A stretch of DNA of 64,000 bases from Sporosarcina psychrophila (GTDB lineage Bacteria; Bacillota; Bacilli; Bacillales_A; Planococcaceae), in NCBI RefSeq assembly GCF_001590685.1, contig NZ_CP014616.1, positions 3,347,001 through 3,411,000 on the forward strand. The letters are read 5' to 3'. Made by a program: the position numbers and the translations under genes. Positions 44,745 to 53,931 of the stretch are shown one piece after another (within the stretch, counting starts at the first letter, position 1; every line of letters begins with the position of its first letter). Below the pieces are notes generated by a model, which made no database searches, was not told the origin of the DNA, and saw only the letters and a program-made list of their open reading frames with translations.

Positions 44745-45662
44745 TTAGATGAATATCGAGAAGATAATCATGGCCACAAAAAGGATTGTCATGTAATTCA
44801 ATGAATAGATGAACATACCCGTTGCCCATTTAATATCATCTTTCGCTTTAAATCCTTTAAGTGCTAAATACAGCCACCCTATATTCAATGCGCTCGCAAG
44901 TACTAAGAAGCCTACCCCTAGCTCAGTAAGTAGAAACGGCAATGGAAATAAAAACAGTACCCATACCAACATCGATTTCTTCGTTCTTGCAAAACCTTTT
45001 ACAACAGGTAGCATTGGAATATTTGCTGCACGGTATTCGTCTGTCCGACGCATCGCCAGCGCATAAAAATGCGGCGGTTGCCAAACAAACATAATCAGGA
45101 ATAACGCTAAGGCACCTGCACCAAGTGCTGGTTCAACCGCAGCCCATCCGATTAAAGGCGGAATTGCTCCTGAAACACTTCCAACTACTGTATTAGCTAC
45201 GTGCCTACGTTTCGACCACATCGAATAGAGTACAACATAACTGAAGATACCTGCAAGTCCCCAAAGACCAGCTGCTATAGAAGCAGAAAACAATAGCACT
45301 TCGCCTACTACGATGAAAGTCAGCGCAAGTGTCAAAACAGCCGGTGCCTTGAATCGCCCGGTAACTGTTGGTCTGGACTTTGTTCTCGTCATGACTGGAT
45401 CAATATCACGATCAATCAAGTTGTTCAGTGCCGCAGATCCAGCAATTATCAATCCCGATCCGAGAAGAGCATAGACAAGCAAATCTATATTATGTAGAAA
45501 GTTTTTACCAGTGAACTGAAAAGCAAGAAATAGTCCCGTAAAAGTTGTGATCATGTTCGAATTAACAATGCCGATTTTAATGAGCGCAAGGAAGTCCTTA
45601 TAAAGAGACACCGTCACTACATTCGATTCGACAGGTGTGGAAATTGTATGACCGTTTGACAA
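44745..45662 (-). CDS. ctaB: Protoheme IX farnesyltransferase (heme O synthase) CtaB
   Basis: CtaB adds a farnesyl group to heme B, making heme O for CtaA. The 305-residue protein has about nine membrane helices. It carries the prenyltransferase Asp motif NNLIDRDIDPVMTRTKSRP (about 91-109) and the second motif YALAMRRTDEYRAANIPMLP. The start is a TTG at 45662 behind GGAAGGAGGGG. It is divergent from ctaA, as in B. subtilis, with a shared 325-bp control region. Confidence 0.97.
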   Translation of the reverse strand: MSNGHTISTPVESNVVTVSLYKDFLALIKIGIVNSNMITTFTGLFLAFQFTGKNFLHNIDLLVYALLGSGLIIAGSAALNNLIDRDIDPVMTRTKSRPTVTGRFKAPAVLTLALTFIVVGEVLLFSASIAAGLWGLAGIFSYVVLYSMWSKRRHVANTVVGSVSGAIPPLIGWAAVEPALGAGALALFLIMFVWQPPHFYALAMRRTDEYRAANIPMLPVVKGFARTKKSMLVWVLFLFPLPFLLTELGVGFLVLASALNIGWLYLALKGFKAKDDIKWATGMFIYSLNYMTILFVAMIIFSIFI

Positions 45663-45987
45663 GTTACCCCTCCTTCCAAAGTTGTGAGCGTTAACCGCTA
45701 CAGTTAACTATAGCGAAATTCGGGTAGTATTTCTATACATATACAAAATTTCTACCGAATTCCTTGAAATATCGACACATTTATTACTCAACACCCTCTA
45801 TAGTAAATCATTTCGATGGGTCTTTTGTGAAGTTAAAGCGTCTTCTTTATGAACAATTTGTGAAAAGGACCATTACTGAGGCATTTTCAGCCAATCTTCG
45901 TTGTCTTTTTACTTATTTTTCGTTATCATCAAAAAAGCAGGGACCTTTTATACAATGGTCATCAATAAAAAAGTAGGTGTCATTTTT
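45663..45987. promoter_or_regulatory. Divergent ctaB-ctaA control region
   Basis: This 325-bp gap has no gene. It contains an AT-rich dyad with GGTAG (45723-45727) and CTACC (45752-45756) flanking TATACATATA. A second partial dyad, with TAGTTAACTGTAG/GTTAAC, lies near the ctaB start. A TATACAAT box near 45949 could be the ctaA -10. ResD control is known for ctaA in B. subtilis, but I cannot identify a ResD site with confidence. Confidence 0.5.
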
Positions 45988-46899
45988 TTGAAATCTAATA
46001 GATATTTAAAATGGTTCGCAGTCGCATCGACAATAGGCATGCTTTTAATCTTACTTGGAGGGGCGCTTGTTACAAAAACCGATAGCGGCATGGGCTGCGG
46101 CAGACATTGGCCAGGATGTAACGGGCAACTTATTCCCGATGAGATTACCGCAGAAGTACTTATTGAATTTTCACATCGGCTGGTAACTGGGTCTGTGGGA
46201 ATCTTGATTGTCATATTAGCTGTCTGGTCATGGAAATCAATCGGACATATAAGGGAAACAAAATTCTTAGCAATCGCGGCCGTATTCTTCCTTATATTAC
46301 AGGCATTGATTGGTGCCGCTCAAGTATTATGGGGTCAAGGTGATTTCATACTCGCGCTTCATTTTGGTATTTCTCTTTTAAGCTTTGCATCAGTCCTTCT
46401 ATTAACCCTTCTCATATTTGAAGTGGATCGAAAGTTTGATGCAGATAAGTTACAAATAGGTAAACGGTTGAAATGGCATACAATAGGCGTATCCGTTTAC
46501 TCTTACTTTGTAGTTTATACTGGAGCACTCGTCCGTCATACAGAGTCTGGTCTTGCCTGCCTGGACTGGCCACTATGCCAGAACGCGGCATTCGCCCTTC
46601 CGCGTAACATGTTCGAGTGGGTTCAGATGGGTCACCGTACTGCCGCGGCATTTATTTTCGTCTGGTTATTAATCATCATGATCCATGCACTTCGTCATTA
46701 CAAAAATCAACGCGTCATCTATTGGGGCTGGAGTATCGCATTTATACTTGTCGCACTCCAAGCAACAACAGGAATGTTGGTTGTTTTGACTAGACTAAAC
46801 CTTTATATTGCTTTGCTTCATTCATTATTCATCACGTTGTTATTCGGTTTGTTAACGTACATGATTCTACTTGTATCAAGAAGTAAACTATCAAAATGA
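45988..46899 (+). CDS. ctaA: Heme A synthase CtaA
   Basis: CtaA oxidises the methyl group of heme O to the formyl of heme A. The 303-residue protein has eight membrane helices in two four-helix halves. The extracellular Cys pairs typical of Bacillus CtaA are present in CGRHWPGC (first half) and CLDWPLC (second half). The heme His residues lie in EFSHRLVTG, LHFGISL, GHRTAAAF and LLHSLF. I chose the TTG at 45988, eight bases after AGGTG, giving MKSNRYLKWFA and a family-standard length. A frame to 45901 has no ribosome binding site. Confidence 0.95.
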   Translation: MKSNRYLKWFAVASTIGMLLILLGGALVTKTDSGMGCGRHWPGCNGQLIPDEITAEVLIEFSHRLVTGSVGILIVILAVWSWKSIGHIRETKFLAIAAVFFLILQALIGAAQVLWGQGDFILALHFGISLLSFASVLLLTLLIFEVDRKFDADKLQIGKRLKWHTIGVSVYSYFVVYTGALVRHTESGLACLDWPLCQNAAFALPRNMFEWVQMGHRTAAAFIFVWLLIIMIHALRHYKNQRVIYWGWSIAFILVALQATTGMLVVLTRLNLYIALLHSLFITLLFGLLTYMILLVSRSKLSK

Positions 46900-46935
46900 G
46901 TAGTAAGGACCAGCCCTTGGCCAGTCCTTACTACT
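46899..46935 (+). terminator. Hairpin after ctaA
   Basis: AGTAGTAAGGAC pairs with GTCCTTACTACT around a 13-base loop and overlaps the ctaA stop codon. There is no T-run, so this may be a stability or attenuating hairpin rather than an efficient terminator. Confidence 0.6.
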
Positions 46936-46954
46936 TGTCTACCCAACTTATTAA

Positions 46955-46999
46955 CAAAAATAACAAGAGCACCCGAATATAATTCGAGTGCTCTTGTTT
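46955..46999. terminator. Bidirectional terminator between ctaA and pycA
   Basis: AACAAGAGCACCCGAAT pairs with ATTCGAGTGCTCTTGTT with one mismatch, flanked by A and T runs on both sides. It lies 6 bp past the pycA stop codon and serves pycA; it can also stop ctaA read-through. Confidence 0.9.
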
Positions 47000-47004
47000 T
47001 TATG

Positions 47005-50000
47005 TTAGTGCTCCAGTTCAACGAGCAAATCACCTGTAGCTATCGATTCTCCTGCAGCCACATATATTTCTTTTACTATACCATCGAAAGGTGCTTGTAT
47101 CGTTGTCTCCATTTTCATAGCTTCTGTGATGAGCAAATGTTCTCCTCTTTTCACTTTCGCTCCCTTTGAGACTGCAACTTTCAAAACAGTTCCCGGCATA
47201 GTAGCAGCAATATGCGCAGCATTTGAGGTATCCGCTTTTTGTTTCCTAACTGCGACGGACTCTACACTCATATCTTCAATAATCACTTCACGCGGCTGTC
47301 CGTTCAATTCGAAATAGATGACTCTTGTTGCATCCGATTGCGGTTCGCTAATCGACACTAGCTTAACAATCAACGTTTTCCCTTTTTCAATCTCTACTTC
47401 GATTTCCTCGCCGAGACGCATCCCATATAGGAATTCAGGTGTATCAATAACAGATACATCACCGAACTGCTTATTCGTTTGCGAATATTCTTGGAAAACT
47501 TTCGGATAAAGGGCATAAGAAAGTACTTCATGGCTAGTAACTGGACGTTCCAATTTCACATTCAATTCATCCCGTAGCTTTTCAAAATTGACATCTTCCA
47601 ATAGTTCTCCAGGACGTACAGTAATCGCTTGGCGTTCTTTTAAAATAATCTTTTGTAGTTCTTCTGGGAATCCACCATATGGTTGGCCGATATATCCTTC
47701 GAAAAACTCAATAACTGATTCCGGGAAATCGATGGACTTTCCGCGTACAAGGACTGACTTTTCGTCAAGTTCGTTCTGTACCATAAACAAGGCCATATCG
47801 CCAACAACCTTCGATGAAGGTGTCACTTTCACAACATCTCCGAATAACAGGTTAACGCGAGAATACATGCTCTTCACTTCTTCCCAGCGCTCACCTAGAC
47901 CTACCGCTTTCGCTTGTTGCTGTAAGTTTGAATACTGGCCACCAGGCATTTCATGTACATAGATTTCCGAATGCGGACTCATCATGCCACTTTCAAAGTG
48001 CTGATAATACTTCCGAACATCTTCCCAGTAGTACGATAAGTCTTCAAGTGATTTCACGTTTGCACGTACATTGCGTTTACCGCCTTGCAGCGCGTAGTGT
48101 AGCGAACTTGCCGACGGTTGTGAAGTTAGACCTGCCATTGACCCTAAAGCCGTGTCAACGATGTCTACGCCAGCCTCAATCGCTTTGGCATACATATAGA
48201 TACCGTTTCCACTCGTATCATGCGAATGTAGGTGAATTGGAATGTCCACTGTTGCTTTCAATTCAGAAACTAGTCGATAAGCCGCCTCCGGTTTTAAAAG
48301 ACCTGCCATATCTTTGATAGCAAGGATGTGGGCTCCAGCTGATTCAAGATCTTTTGCCATCTCTTTATAATAATTAACCGTATATTTCGCTCGGGAATCG
48401 TCAAGAATATCTCCTGTATAACAAATTGCCGCTTCGGCAACTTTCCCCGCATCCCGTGTTGCATCAATTGCAACTTCCATGCCTTTAATCCAGTTCAAGC
48501 TGTCGAAAATACGGAAGACATCAATCCCAGCATCCGCTGACTTTTTAACAAACTCACGGATGACATTGTCAGGATAATTTGTATAACCTACGGCATTTGC
48601 GCCTCGGAATAGCATTTGGAAAAGTACATTTGGAATTTGTTCTCGCAGTTTTAACAGCCTGTCCCAAGGATCTTCTTTCAGGAACCTATAAGCAACATCG
48701 AATGTTGCTCCGCCCCACATTTCATAAGAAAACAGGTCAGGCATCAGTCTTGCCGATTCAGCCGCAATTGACGTCATATCGGAAGTACGCACCCGTGTAG
48801 CCAACAATGATTGATGTGCATCGCGGAATGTTGTATCTGTCAAAAGTACATCGTCTTGCTCTTTAATCCATTTGATAAGCCCTTCAGCACCACGTTCATC
48901 CAAAATTTGTTTTGTACCCGGTTTTGGCGGTGTAAGAAGGTCAATTATCGGTTTTCTTACAGGATGTAGAACCGGCTTAGATTGTTTACCGATTCCCGGG
49001 AATCCATTAACAGTCACATTACCAATATAATTCAACATTTTCGTCCCACGGTCTTTGCGGTTCGGGAACAGGAATAATTCAGGTGTTGAATCAATAAAAC
49101 TCGTATTATAGTTACCTGTTAAGAAGTTTTTGTGCTTCACAACATTCTCAAGAAACGGGATATTTGTTTTGATGCCACGAATCCGGAATTCCTGTAAATT
49201 CCTGTCCATTTTGGAAGCAGCTTCACGGAAAGTCATACCCCATGTAGATACTTTAACAAGTAATGAATCATAGTACGGCGTGATGATAGCCCCTTGGAAA
49301 CCGTTCCCCGCGTCAAGACGAACACCGAATCCTCCACCCGATCGGTAAACCGATAATTTACCAGTATCCGGCATGAAATCATTCAATGGATCCTCCGTTG
49401 TCACACGGGATTGGATTGCATATCCGAATAACGGAATCTTGTCTTGTGTTGGTATGCCTGTTTCAGTAGCGTGAAGGTTTTTCCCGTCTGCAATATGAAT
49501 TTGCGCGTGGACGATATCGATACCCGTCACCATTTCAGTAATTGTATGCTCAACTTGAATACGTGGATTTACCTCGATGAAATAAAATCGGCCATCCGAT
49601 ACGAGAAATTCTACGGTTCCCGCATTTTTATAATTAACATTTCGCATCACCTTTACTGCCGCATCGCAAATTGCTTCCCGTAATCCGTCTTCAAGTGAAA
49701 TCGAGGGTGCTATTTCGACGACTTTCTGATGGCGACGCTGAATTGAGCAATCCCGCTCGAATAGATGAATGACATTGCCATATGTATCTCCAAGTATTTG
49801 TACCTCGATATGTTTTGGTTTATCGATGTATTTCTCGACATACACTTCATCAGATCCGAATGCAGATTTCGCTTCTGACCGCGCACGTTCAAAAGCCTCG
49901 TTGACTTCTTCCGCAGAATTCACAATCCTCATTCCGCGTCCTCCACCACCAAGAGATGCTTTAATGATGACAGGATAACCATTCGATTCGCCAAACATTG

Positions 50001-50442
50001 CGACTTCTCCGACTGTAGAAACCGGACCGTCACTACCTGGAATCACTGGAATTCCCGCTTTAACAGCCTGCTCACGTGCTTTTACTTTATCCCCAAACAT
50101 ATCCAGTTGCTTTGAACTTGGGCCGATGAAAATAATTCCTTCTTCTTCTAAACGCCTTGCAAATTCTGTGTTTTCAGCAAGAAATCCATAACCAGGATGG
50201 ATCGCGTTCGCGCCACAATCTTTCGCTATCGCGATAATCCCTTCGATATCGAGATAAGCATCAATCGGCTTCTTACCTTCTCCGACTAGATAAGACTCAT
50301 CTGCCTTGTAACGATGGAATGACCCACTATCTTCCGCTGAATAAATCCCCACCGTCGGTATATTCAATTCGGTACAAGCGCGAAAAACTCGTATTGCTAT
50401 TTCTCCACGGTTGGCTACAAGAATTTTCTTAATCTGTTCCAT
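47005..50442 (-). CDS. pycA: Pyruvate carboxylase
   Basis: This single-chain biotin enzyme makes oxaloacetate from pyruvate. The 1145 residues contain the biotin carboxylase domain (about 1-450, with KASLGGGGRGMR and EVNPRIQVEH), the carboxyltransferase TIM barrel (about 530-830, with TTFRDAHQSLLATR and the metal His pair HLHSHDTSGN), and the C-terminal biotinyl domain with EAMKMET. I chose the ATG at 50442, nine bases after AGGAAG; a GTG one codon before is possible. It starts 15 bp after ftsW, as in B. subtilis, and ends at a strong terminator. Confidence 0.98.
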   Translation of the reverse strand: MEQIKKILVANRGEIAIRVFRACTELNIPTVGIYSAEDSGSFHRYKADESYLVGEGKKPIDAYLDIEGIIAIAKDCGANAIHPGYGFLAENTEFARRLEEEGIIFIGPSSKQLDMFGDKVKAREQAVKAGIPVIPGSDGPVSTVGEVAMFGESNGYPVIIKASLGGGGRGMRIVNSAEEVNEAFERARSEAKSAFGSDEVYVEKYIDKPKHIEVQILGDTYGNVIHLFERDCSIQRRHQKVVEIAPSISLEDGLREAICDAAVKVMRNVNYKNAGTVEFLVSDGRFYFIEVNPRIQVEHTITEMVTGIDIVHAQIHIADGKNLHATETGIPTQDKIPLFGYAIQSRVTTEDPLNDFMPDTGKLSVYRSGGGFGVRLDAGNGFQGAIITPYYDSLLVKVSTWGMTFREAASKMDRNLQEFRIRGIKTNIPFLENVVKHKNFLTGNYNTSFIDSTPELFLFPNRKDRGTKMLNYIGNVTVNGFPGIGKQSKPVLHPVRKPIIDLLTPPKPGTKQILDERGAEGLIKWIKEQDDVLLTDTTFRDAHQSLLATRVRTSDMTSIAAESARLMPDLFSYEMWGGATFDVAYRFLKEDPWDRLLKLREQIPNVLFQMLFRGANAVGYTNYPDNVIREFVKKSADAGIDVFRIFDSLNWIKGMEVAIDATRDAGKVAEAAICYTGDILDDSRAKYTVNYYKEMAKDLESAGAHILAIKDMAGLLKPEAAYRLVSELKATVDIPIHLHSHDTSGNGIYMYAKAIEAGVDIVDTALGSMAGLTSQPSASSLHYALQGGKRNVRANVKSLEDLSYYWEDVRKYYQHFESGMMSPHSEIYVHEMPGGQYSNLQQQAKAVGLGERWEEVKSMYSRVNLLFGDVVKVTPSSKVVGDMALFMVQNELDEKSVLVRGKSIDFPESVIEFFEGYIGQPYGGFPEELQKIILKERQAITVRPGELLEDVNFEKLRDELNVKLERPVTSHEVLSYALYPKVFQEYSQTNKQFGDVSVIDTPEFLYGMRLGEEIEVEIEKGKTLIVKLVSISEPQSDATRVIYFELNGQPREVIIEDMSVESVAVRKQKADTSNAAHIAATMPGTVLKVAVSKGAKVKRGEHLLITEAMKMETTIQAPFDGIVKEIYVAAGESIATGDLLVELEH

Positions 50443-50460
50443 CACAAGGCACTTCCTTTT

Positions 50461-51624
50461 CTAATTGTTTTTTTCATATTTTACGAACATTGAGACATTC
50501 GTTAATATTCCTAAAGCTAAAGATAACAGAATAACAGATGTACCGCCATAGCTAATAAACGGCAAAGTAACTCCTGTAAGCGGTATCAACCCCGTCAGGC
50601 CACCCAAATTAACGAATGTTTGAATTCCTATCATACTTCCAATTCCCGCCGCAAGCATGCGCGCATGGGGATCTTTTGCCTGAAGCGCAATAGATAAAGC
50701 CCTTAAGACGATGAAACCGAGTCCCCCTATTACGATAATAGCACCAAGAAGGCCTAATTCTTCTGAAATCACCGCCATAATGACATCTGTTTGCGGCTCT
50801 GGTAAGTAGCCCATTTTTTGAATAGAGTTACCAAGACCTCTCCCTTGCAAACCTCCAGAACCAATGGCAATATAGCCGTTCGCAATCTGATAGCCAGACC
50901 CTTGGATATAATCGAATGGGTTCAGGAATGATAATATACGGCCAGCCCTACCTGGGGTCATAATCGATTCCCATTTGAAATAAAGGACAAGCGCAGCAAA
51001 GACAAGACCCACAGAAATTATCCCGCTAATTTTCATAAAGGTTCTTTTTTTAATACCGCTTGCTGCTAGGACCGAAAGTGCTGTGATGATTATAATGAAC
51101 GAGCCTCCGATATCAGTCTCGAGCATAATAGAACCCACTGCTAATACTAAAATGACCACGGGCGGTAATATTGACTGGTTAATATTATCGATTGTGCCAG
51201 ACTCATATTTTTTTGCAAAAACTCCTGAAAAATAGACAATTAAGACCAATTTCGCAACTTCTGAGGGTTGTAGATTACCAAAAGGCGTTTTTATCCAACT
51301 AGTGGCTCCAACATGATCACCTGTACCAACGAAATGGACCAGAAACAACAGAAATAGCATACCTATTACAGCAAAAATCATCAATTTTTTCCGTTTATAA
51401 TTCTTGTACGGAAAAAAAGCCGCCAAAAAGAAAGCGGGAATGGCAAGTTTTAAATTTAACAACTGTTTTTGATAAAAAGAATCTGCCGGAAGATCATACC
51501 TACCTACCGCTACAACCATACTTGAACTGTATATCATGACAAGTCCGAACAGACAAAGTAACAGGTAGACAAAAAACAGTGGGAAATCAAAATAGCGGAA
51601 TAGCTTTTTAGTATATGTTTTCAT
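50461..51624 (-). CDS. ftsW: SEDS peptidoglycan glycosyltransferase FtsW (YlaO type)
   Basis: FtsW polymerises septal glycan with PBP2B. The 387-residue protein has ten membrane segments, the motif LQPSEVAKLVLIVYFS (about 118-133), PEPQTDVIMAVISEELG (about 275-291), and the C-terminal GVTLPFISYGGTS. Its position next to pycA is that of the essential ftsW of B. subtilis, so this copy is the likely vegetative division enzyme. ATG after GAGGTAACCC. Confidence 0.94.
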   Translation of the reverse strand: MKTYTKKLFRYFDFPLFFVYLLLCLFGLVMIYSSSMVVAVGRYDLPADSFYQKQLLNLKLAIPAFFLAAFFPYKNYKRKKLMIFAVIGMLFLLFLVHFVGTGDHVGATSWIKTPFGNLQPSEVAKLVLIVYFSGVFAKKYESGTIDNINQSILPPVVILVLAVGSIMLETDIGGSFIIIITALSVLAASGIKKRTFMKISGIISVGLVFAALVLYFKWESIMTPGRAGRILSFLNPFDYIQGSGYQIANGYIAIGSGGLQGRGLGNSIQKMGYLPEPQTDVIMAVISEELGLLGAIIVIGGLGFIVLRALSIALQAKDPHARMLAAGIGSMIGIQTFVNLGGLTGLIPLTGVTLPFISYGGTSVILLSLALGILTNVSMFVKYEKNN

Positions 51625-51647
51625 AGGGTTACCTCTTTTTCATTAAA

Positions 51648-51682
51648 CAAAAAACTCAAACCATTATGTCAGTTTGAGTTTT
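51648..51682 (-). terminator. Terminator of ylaN
   Basis: AAAACTCAAAC (51651-51661) pairs with GTTTGAGTTTT (51672-51682), with an A-rich flank giving T-runs on the minus strand. It begins 5 bp past the ylaN stop codon. Confidence 0.9.
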
Positions 51683-51686
51683 CGGC

Positions 51687-51980
51687 TTATTTTCTCGTAT
51701 ATACTTCATGCAACACTGTCATTTCTTTCTCAAGTAAAGAAAGAATTTCATTGCCTTTCGGACGGTCAATCAAACCTAGCTTTACAGCAAAGTCAATTTC
51801 ACGAGACAAGCCATACATTTGTGTATCCAACACTTCTTCATAGAGTGGGCACTGCGGCATCGTCAAATGGTCCATCTGTACTTTTATAAGTTGACCAATC
51901 TTATCAGCATCAGCTTGAAGTTGCTTCAATGCCTTTTCCTGATACGTTTCCTTATTCGTTTCCTGCAATTCTATATCCAT
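51687..51980 (-). CDS. ylaN: YlaN family protein (UPF0358)
   Basis: A 97-residue all-helical cytoplasmic protein whose core, [20 protein letters not shown] then [21 protein letters not shown], matches YlaN. In B. subtilis ylaN was listed as essential and is now linked to iron homeostasis through the Fur regulator. That link is from the literature, not from this sequence. It lies upstream of ftsW as in B. subtilis but has its own terminator. ATG after GGGGGCG. Confidence 0.95.
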   Translation of the reverse strand: MDIELQETNKETYQEKALKQLQADADKIGQLIKVQMDHLTMPQCPLYEEVLDTQMYGLSREIDFAVKLGLIDRPKGNEILSLLEKEMTVLHEVYTRK

Positions 51981-52376
51981 GAGGACGCCCCCATCAAACT
52001 TTTATTTCTTAATGGTTATTATCAATAAATTGTATCTTTCAGAACAGGAAAAAGCAAGCGTTTTCCCTTTGGCGTTTTACAAAACAAAAATACAAGTGCT
52101 TGTAACAGATGAACGAAGCCTAAATGCGCCACTCCCTGTAGCAACAGTACATAACCTATATCCTTCTCAAACAAAAAATGCCGCCTCTTCAGCCCTTCTT
52201 ATTGCCAGAGTCGCTATGGACTGATGTTAGGTAGTATTATCTTTATGTTACAACTTATCTATAGGACAAAATTCTCTAGTTTCCTAAGCCATCGAAAAGC
52301 AAAAGCTTTTCCTTGAGACATCAAAGCGTTATACTAGAAACAAAAGATAATTTAATTCAAGTAGGGGGATATTCAT
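51981..52376. other. Intergenic region between ylaN and ylaL, no confident gene
   Basis: These 396 bp hold the divergent control regions. An 81-codon frame on the plus strand (51979-52224) overlaps the ylaN ribosome binding site, has no ribosome binding site of its own and no recognisable homology, so I do not call it. A TATACT box (52330-52335), with a weak TTTTCC 17 bp upstream, could serve ylaL. Confidence 0.5.
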
Positions 52377-52877
52377 TTGGAAACAATAATTCCGATTAAA
52401 GGAAATGTACGTCATGTCATCACACTTGACCCGACCGTGTGGATTTTCGATGATCGTCGCGTTGATTTGAAAACGTACTTTACAGAAAGTCACATCGAAA
52501 AAGATGAACTAGAAGAATATAAAAGAGCTATGGGGAAACATTGGTCCCGTGAAATAATGGAAGGCGCAACGTTCCCGCCTACCCTGGAAACAGAAAAAAA
52601 GTTTGAAAAACGAAAAGTCCTTACTGGAACATACGGCATCCAATTGCGTCACTTTTTAAAAATCGCGGAGCCTGCCGAAAATGCACGAACATTAGCATTT
52701 GAAACATCAGACGGCGAAAGTCACTCATTCCCACTTACGAAAGTCGATGATATCATTTTCAAATTCAGCGACGAGGGTAAGCCGCTACTTGAGGGCGGGC
52801 CCGTGCATGTTGTCTTCAAAGACGGTTCGAACAATGATAATCCGATTCGCAACGTCATTGCGATCCGAGTTGACTGA
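52377..52877 (+). CDS. YlaL-like conserved protein
   Basis: A 166-residue soluble protein that seems to match YlaL of B. subtilis by N-terminal pattern (IIPIKGNVRHVITLDPTVWIFDDRRVDL) and position; I am fairly but not fully sure. It has no membrane segment. The middle is acidic and helical, and the C-terminal half is beta rich, ending GGPVHVVFKDGS and NVIAIRVD. The start is TTG after AGGGGGATATTCA. It is co-directional with ylaI, 13 bp apart. Some databases label relatives peptidyl-prolyl isomerase, which I cannot support. Confidence 0.82.
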   Translation: METIIPIKGNVRHVITLDPTVWIFDDRRVDLKTYFTESHIEKDELEEYKRAMGKHWSREIMEGATFPPTLETEKKFEKRKVLTGTYGIQLRHFLKIAEPAENARTLAFETSDGESHSFPLTKVDDIIFKFSDEGKPLLEGGPVHVVFKDGSNNDNPIRNVIAIRVD

Positions 52878-52890
52878 AGGAGGATTTCCA

Positions 52891-53094
52891 ATGCGTGTAA
52901 AATGTGTCATCTGTGACAACGTCGGGCAACTTCCAGACGATTTGCCACTAGCAAAAACACTCCGGAATCGCCCTATCCATACGTATATGTGTCAGGAATG
53001 TAATAATCGGATTGCCGAAAAAACGATTGCACGAATCGCGACTGGGAATTTCATTTTCTACCGAAGTTCCCAGTCAATCGAAAAAGATTTCTGA
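52891..53094 (+). CDS. ylaI: YlaI-like zinc-ribbon protein (DUF2197)
   Basis: A 67-residue protein with two Cys pairs, CVIC (5-8) and CQEC (about 36-39), that should bind zinc. The pattern matches YlaI of B. subtilis. The ATG follows AAGGAGGATTTCCA. The TGA stop codon is followed at once by GAAAAGCGTAAGGCGCC, the left end of a dispersed repeat. Confidence 0.92.
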   Translation: MRVKCVICDNVGQLPDDLPLAKTLRNRPIHTYMCQECNNRIAEKTIARIATGNFIFYRSSQSIEKDF

Positions 53095-53160
53095 GAAAAG
53101 CGTAAGGCGCCTGAAGCCTAGACACTGTTCCGTGTCGAAAGCTTATACATTCTTACACAT
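53095..53160 (+). repeat. Dispersed structured repeat, copy 7 (ends only)
   Basis: This is an internally deleted copy. The left end GAAAAGCGTAAGGCGCC is joined almost directly to the right end GCCTAGACACTGTTCCGTGT and the flank GAAAGCTTATACATTCTTA. It defines both outer ends of the family and adjoins the ylaI stop codon. Confidence 0.85.
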
Positions 53161-53269
53161 GTGTTGATTAACCAAAGTTAACCACAAAATAACTTAGTCA
53201 AATACTAGGCGTCCCGAGTACAGTTGCTTTGGATTGAACAACTCCTATACCAGTACCGAGATATCTTAA

Positions 53270-53310
53270 TGTGTAGGGATGCGACTTCGTCGCATCCCTA
53301 CACATTTTTT
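53270..53310 (+). terminator. Strong terminator downstream of ylaL-ylaI
   Basis: A perfect 16-bp stem (53270-53285 with 53289-53304), a TTC loop and T6 follow the ylaI gene at a distance of 175 bp. It is a textbook intrinsic terminator on the plus strand. Confidence 0.92.
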
Positions 53311-53703
53311 CGGTAATCGTATGAGTGTCCTTCATCCGTCGCGCTCCAAATGCATAAGTACACGTAGTGCTGAAGCTTTTTGGGACAAAAGAATAGCTAG
53401 CTTCTTATCTGGATAAAGGCCGCCAAAGATACAATTTTGGCGGCTGATGCTTTCTCTATGGTTCTTTCTTTTTTATTTTAAAGAAGTGTCACTTTCTATA
53501 AGGCATCACATGATTACATGAATAATCTTTGCTAAAAGTAAGTAAGGAACGCGTTGTACGACGGGCAAGAGTGCCCGTAATTGTATCTTCGGGCACCTAC
53601 ACTCTATATAGAAAGTCATCTATTCTTTTCTTTCAAAGCAGCTACATTTTTCACTTGAACTTTGTAGGAACGCGACAGGCAACTATTCGCAACAGAATTA
53701 CTG

Positions 53704-53746
53704 AAAAAAGTGTGGCTAGAAGTGACGGATTCACTTCTAGCCACAC
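53704..53746 (-). terminator. Orphan terminator on the minus strand
   Basis: A perfect 16-bp stem (53710-53725 with 53731-53746) with loop CGGAT is followed on the minus strand by T6 (complement of 53704-53709). The nearest minus-strand gene, ylaH, has its own terminator at 53892, so this one may end an unannotated transcript from 53750-53890. Confidence 0.8.
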
Positions 53747-53891
53747 TAGGGTCCCTCGGTAAAGGTGTCGTGATTATTCAGCCGAAAGCGAACCGGAAAC
53801 GATCCAATGAAAATGGATTTCCCCAAGCCCTACTCACCAGTATTTGATACAAATAGATAGTTAATCAACAGAAGTGACTTTCTTATATTCT

Positions 53892-53931
53892 AAAAAAGAA
53901 GACTCCATCAGATGATGGAGTCTTCTTTTTT
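53892..53931 (-). terminator. Terminator of ylaH
   Basis: A stem of 18-19 bp (AAAAAGAAGACTCCATCA with its complement) overlaps the last codons of ylaH and ends in T6 on the minus strand. Confidence 0.9.

Larger units (their letters stand above)
53161..53907. other. Gene-free 750-bp region with several strong hairpins
   Basis: No frame here looks coding. Four hairpins stand out: a terminator at 53270-53310, GCCGCCAAA/TTTGGCGGC at 53419-53444, a small CGGGCA/TGCCCG stem near 53559-53578, and a 16-bp stem at 53710-53746. B. subtilis has ylaJ and ylaK (phoH-type) between ylaI and ylaL, but they are missing here. The region may be a remnant of an insertion or encode small RNAs. Confidence 0.6.

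Noticed and set aside
51985..52020. A Fur box upstream of ylaN
   Set aside because: TTGATAATAACCATTAAG matches one half of the 7-1-7 Fur pattern well but the other half poorly. Known links between YlaN and iron made it tempting, yet the match is too weak.
51979..52224. 81-codon frame upstream of ylaL
   Set aside because: It overlaps the ylaN ribosome binding region, has no ribosome binding site and no recognisable family.
53529..53762. 77-codon frame in the hairpin region after ylaI
   Set aside because: Composition is Arg/Ser-rich and unlike neighbouring proteins, it spans a perfect 16-bp hairpin, and no start signal supports it.
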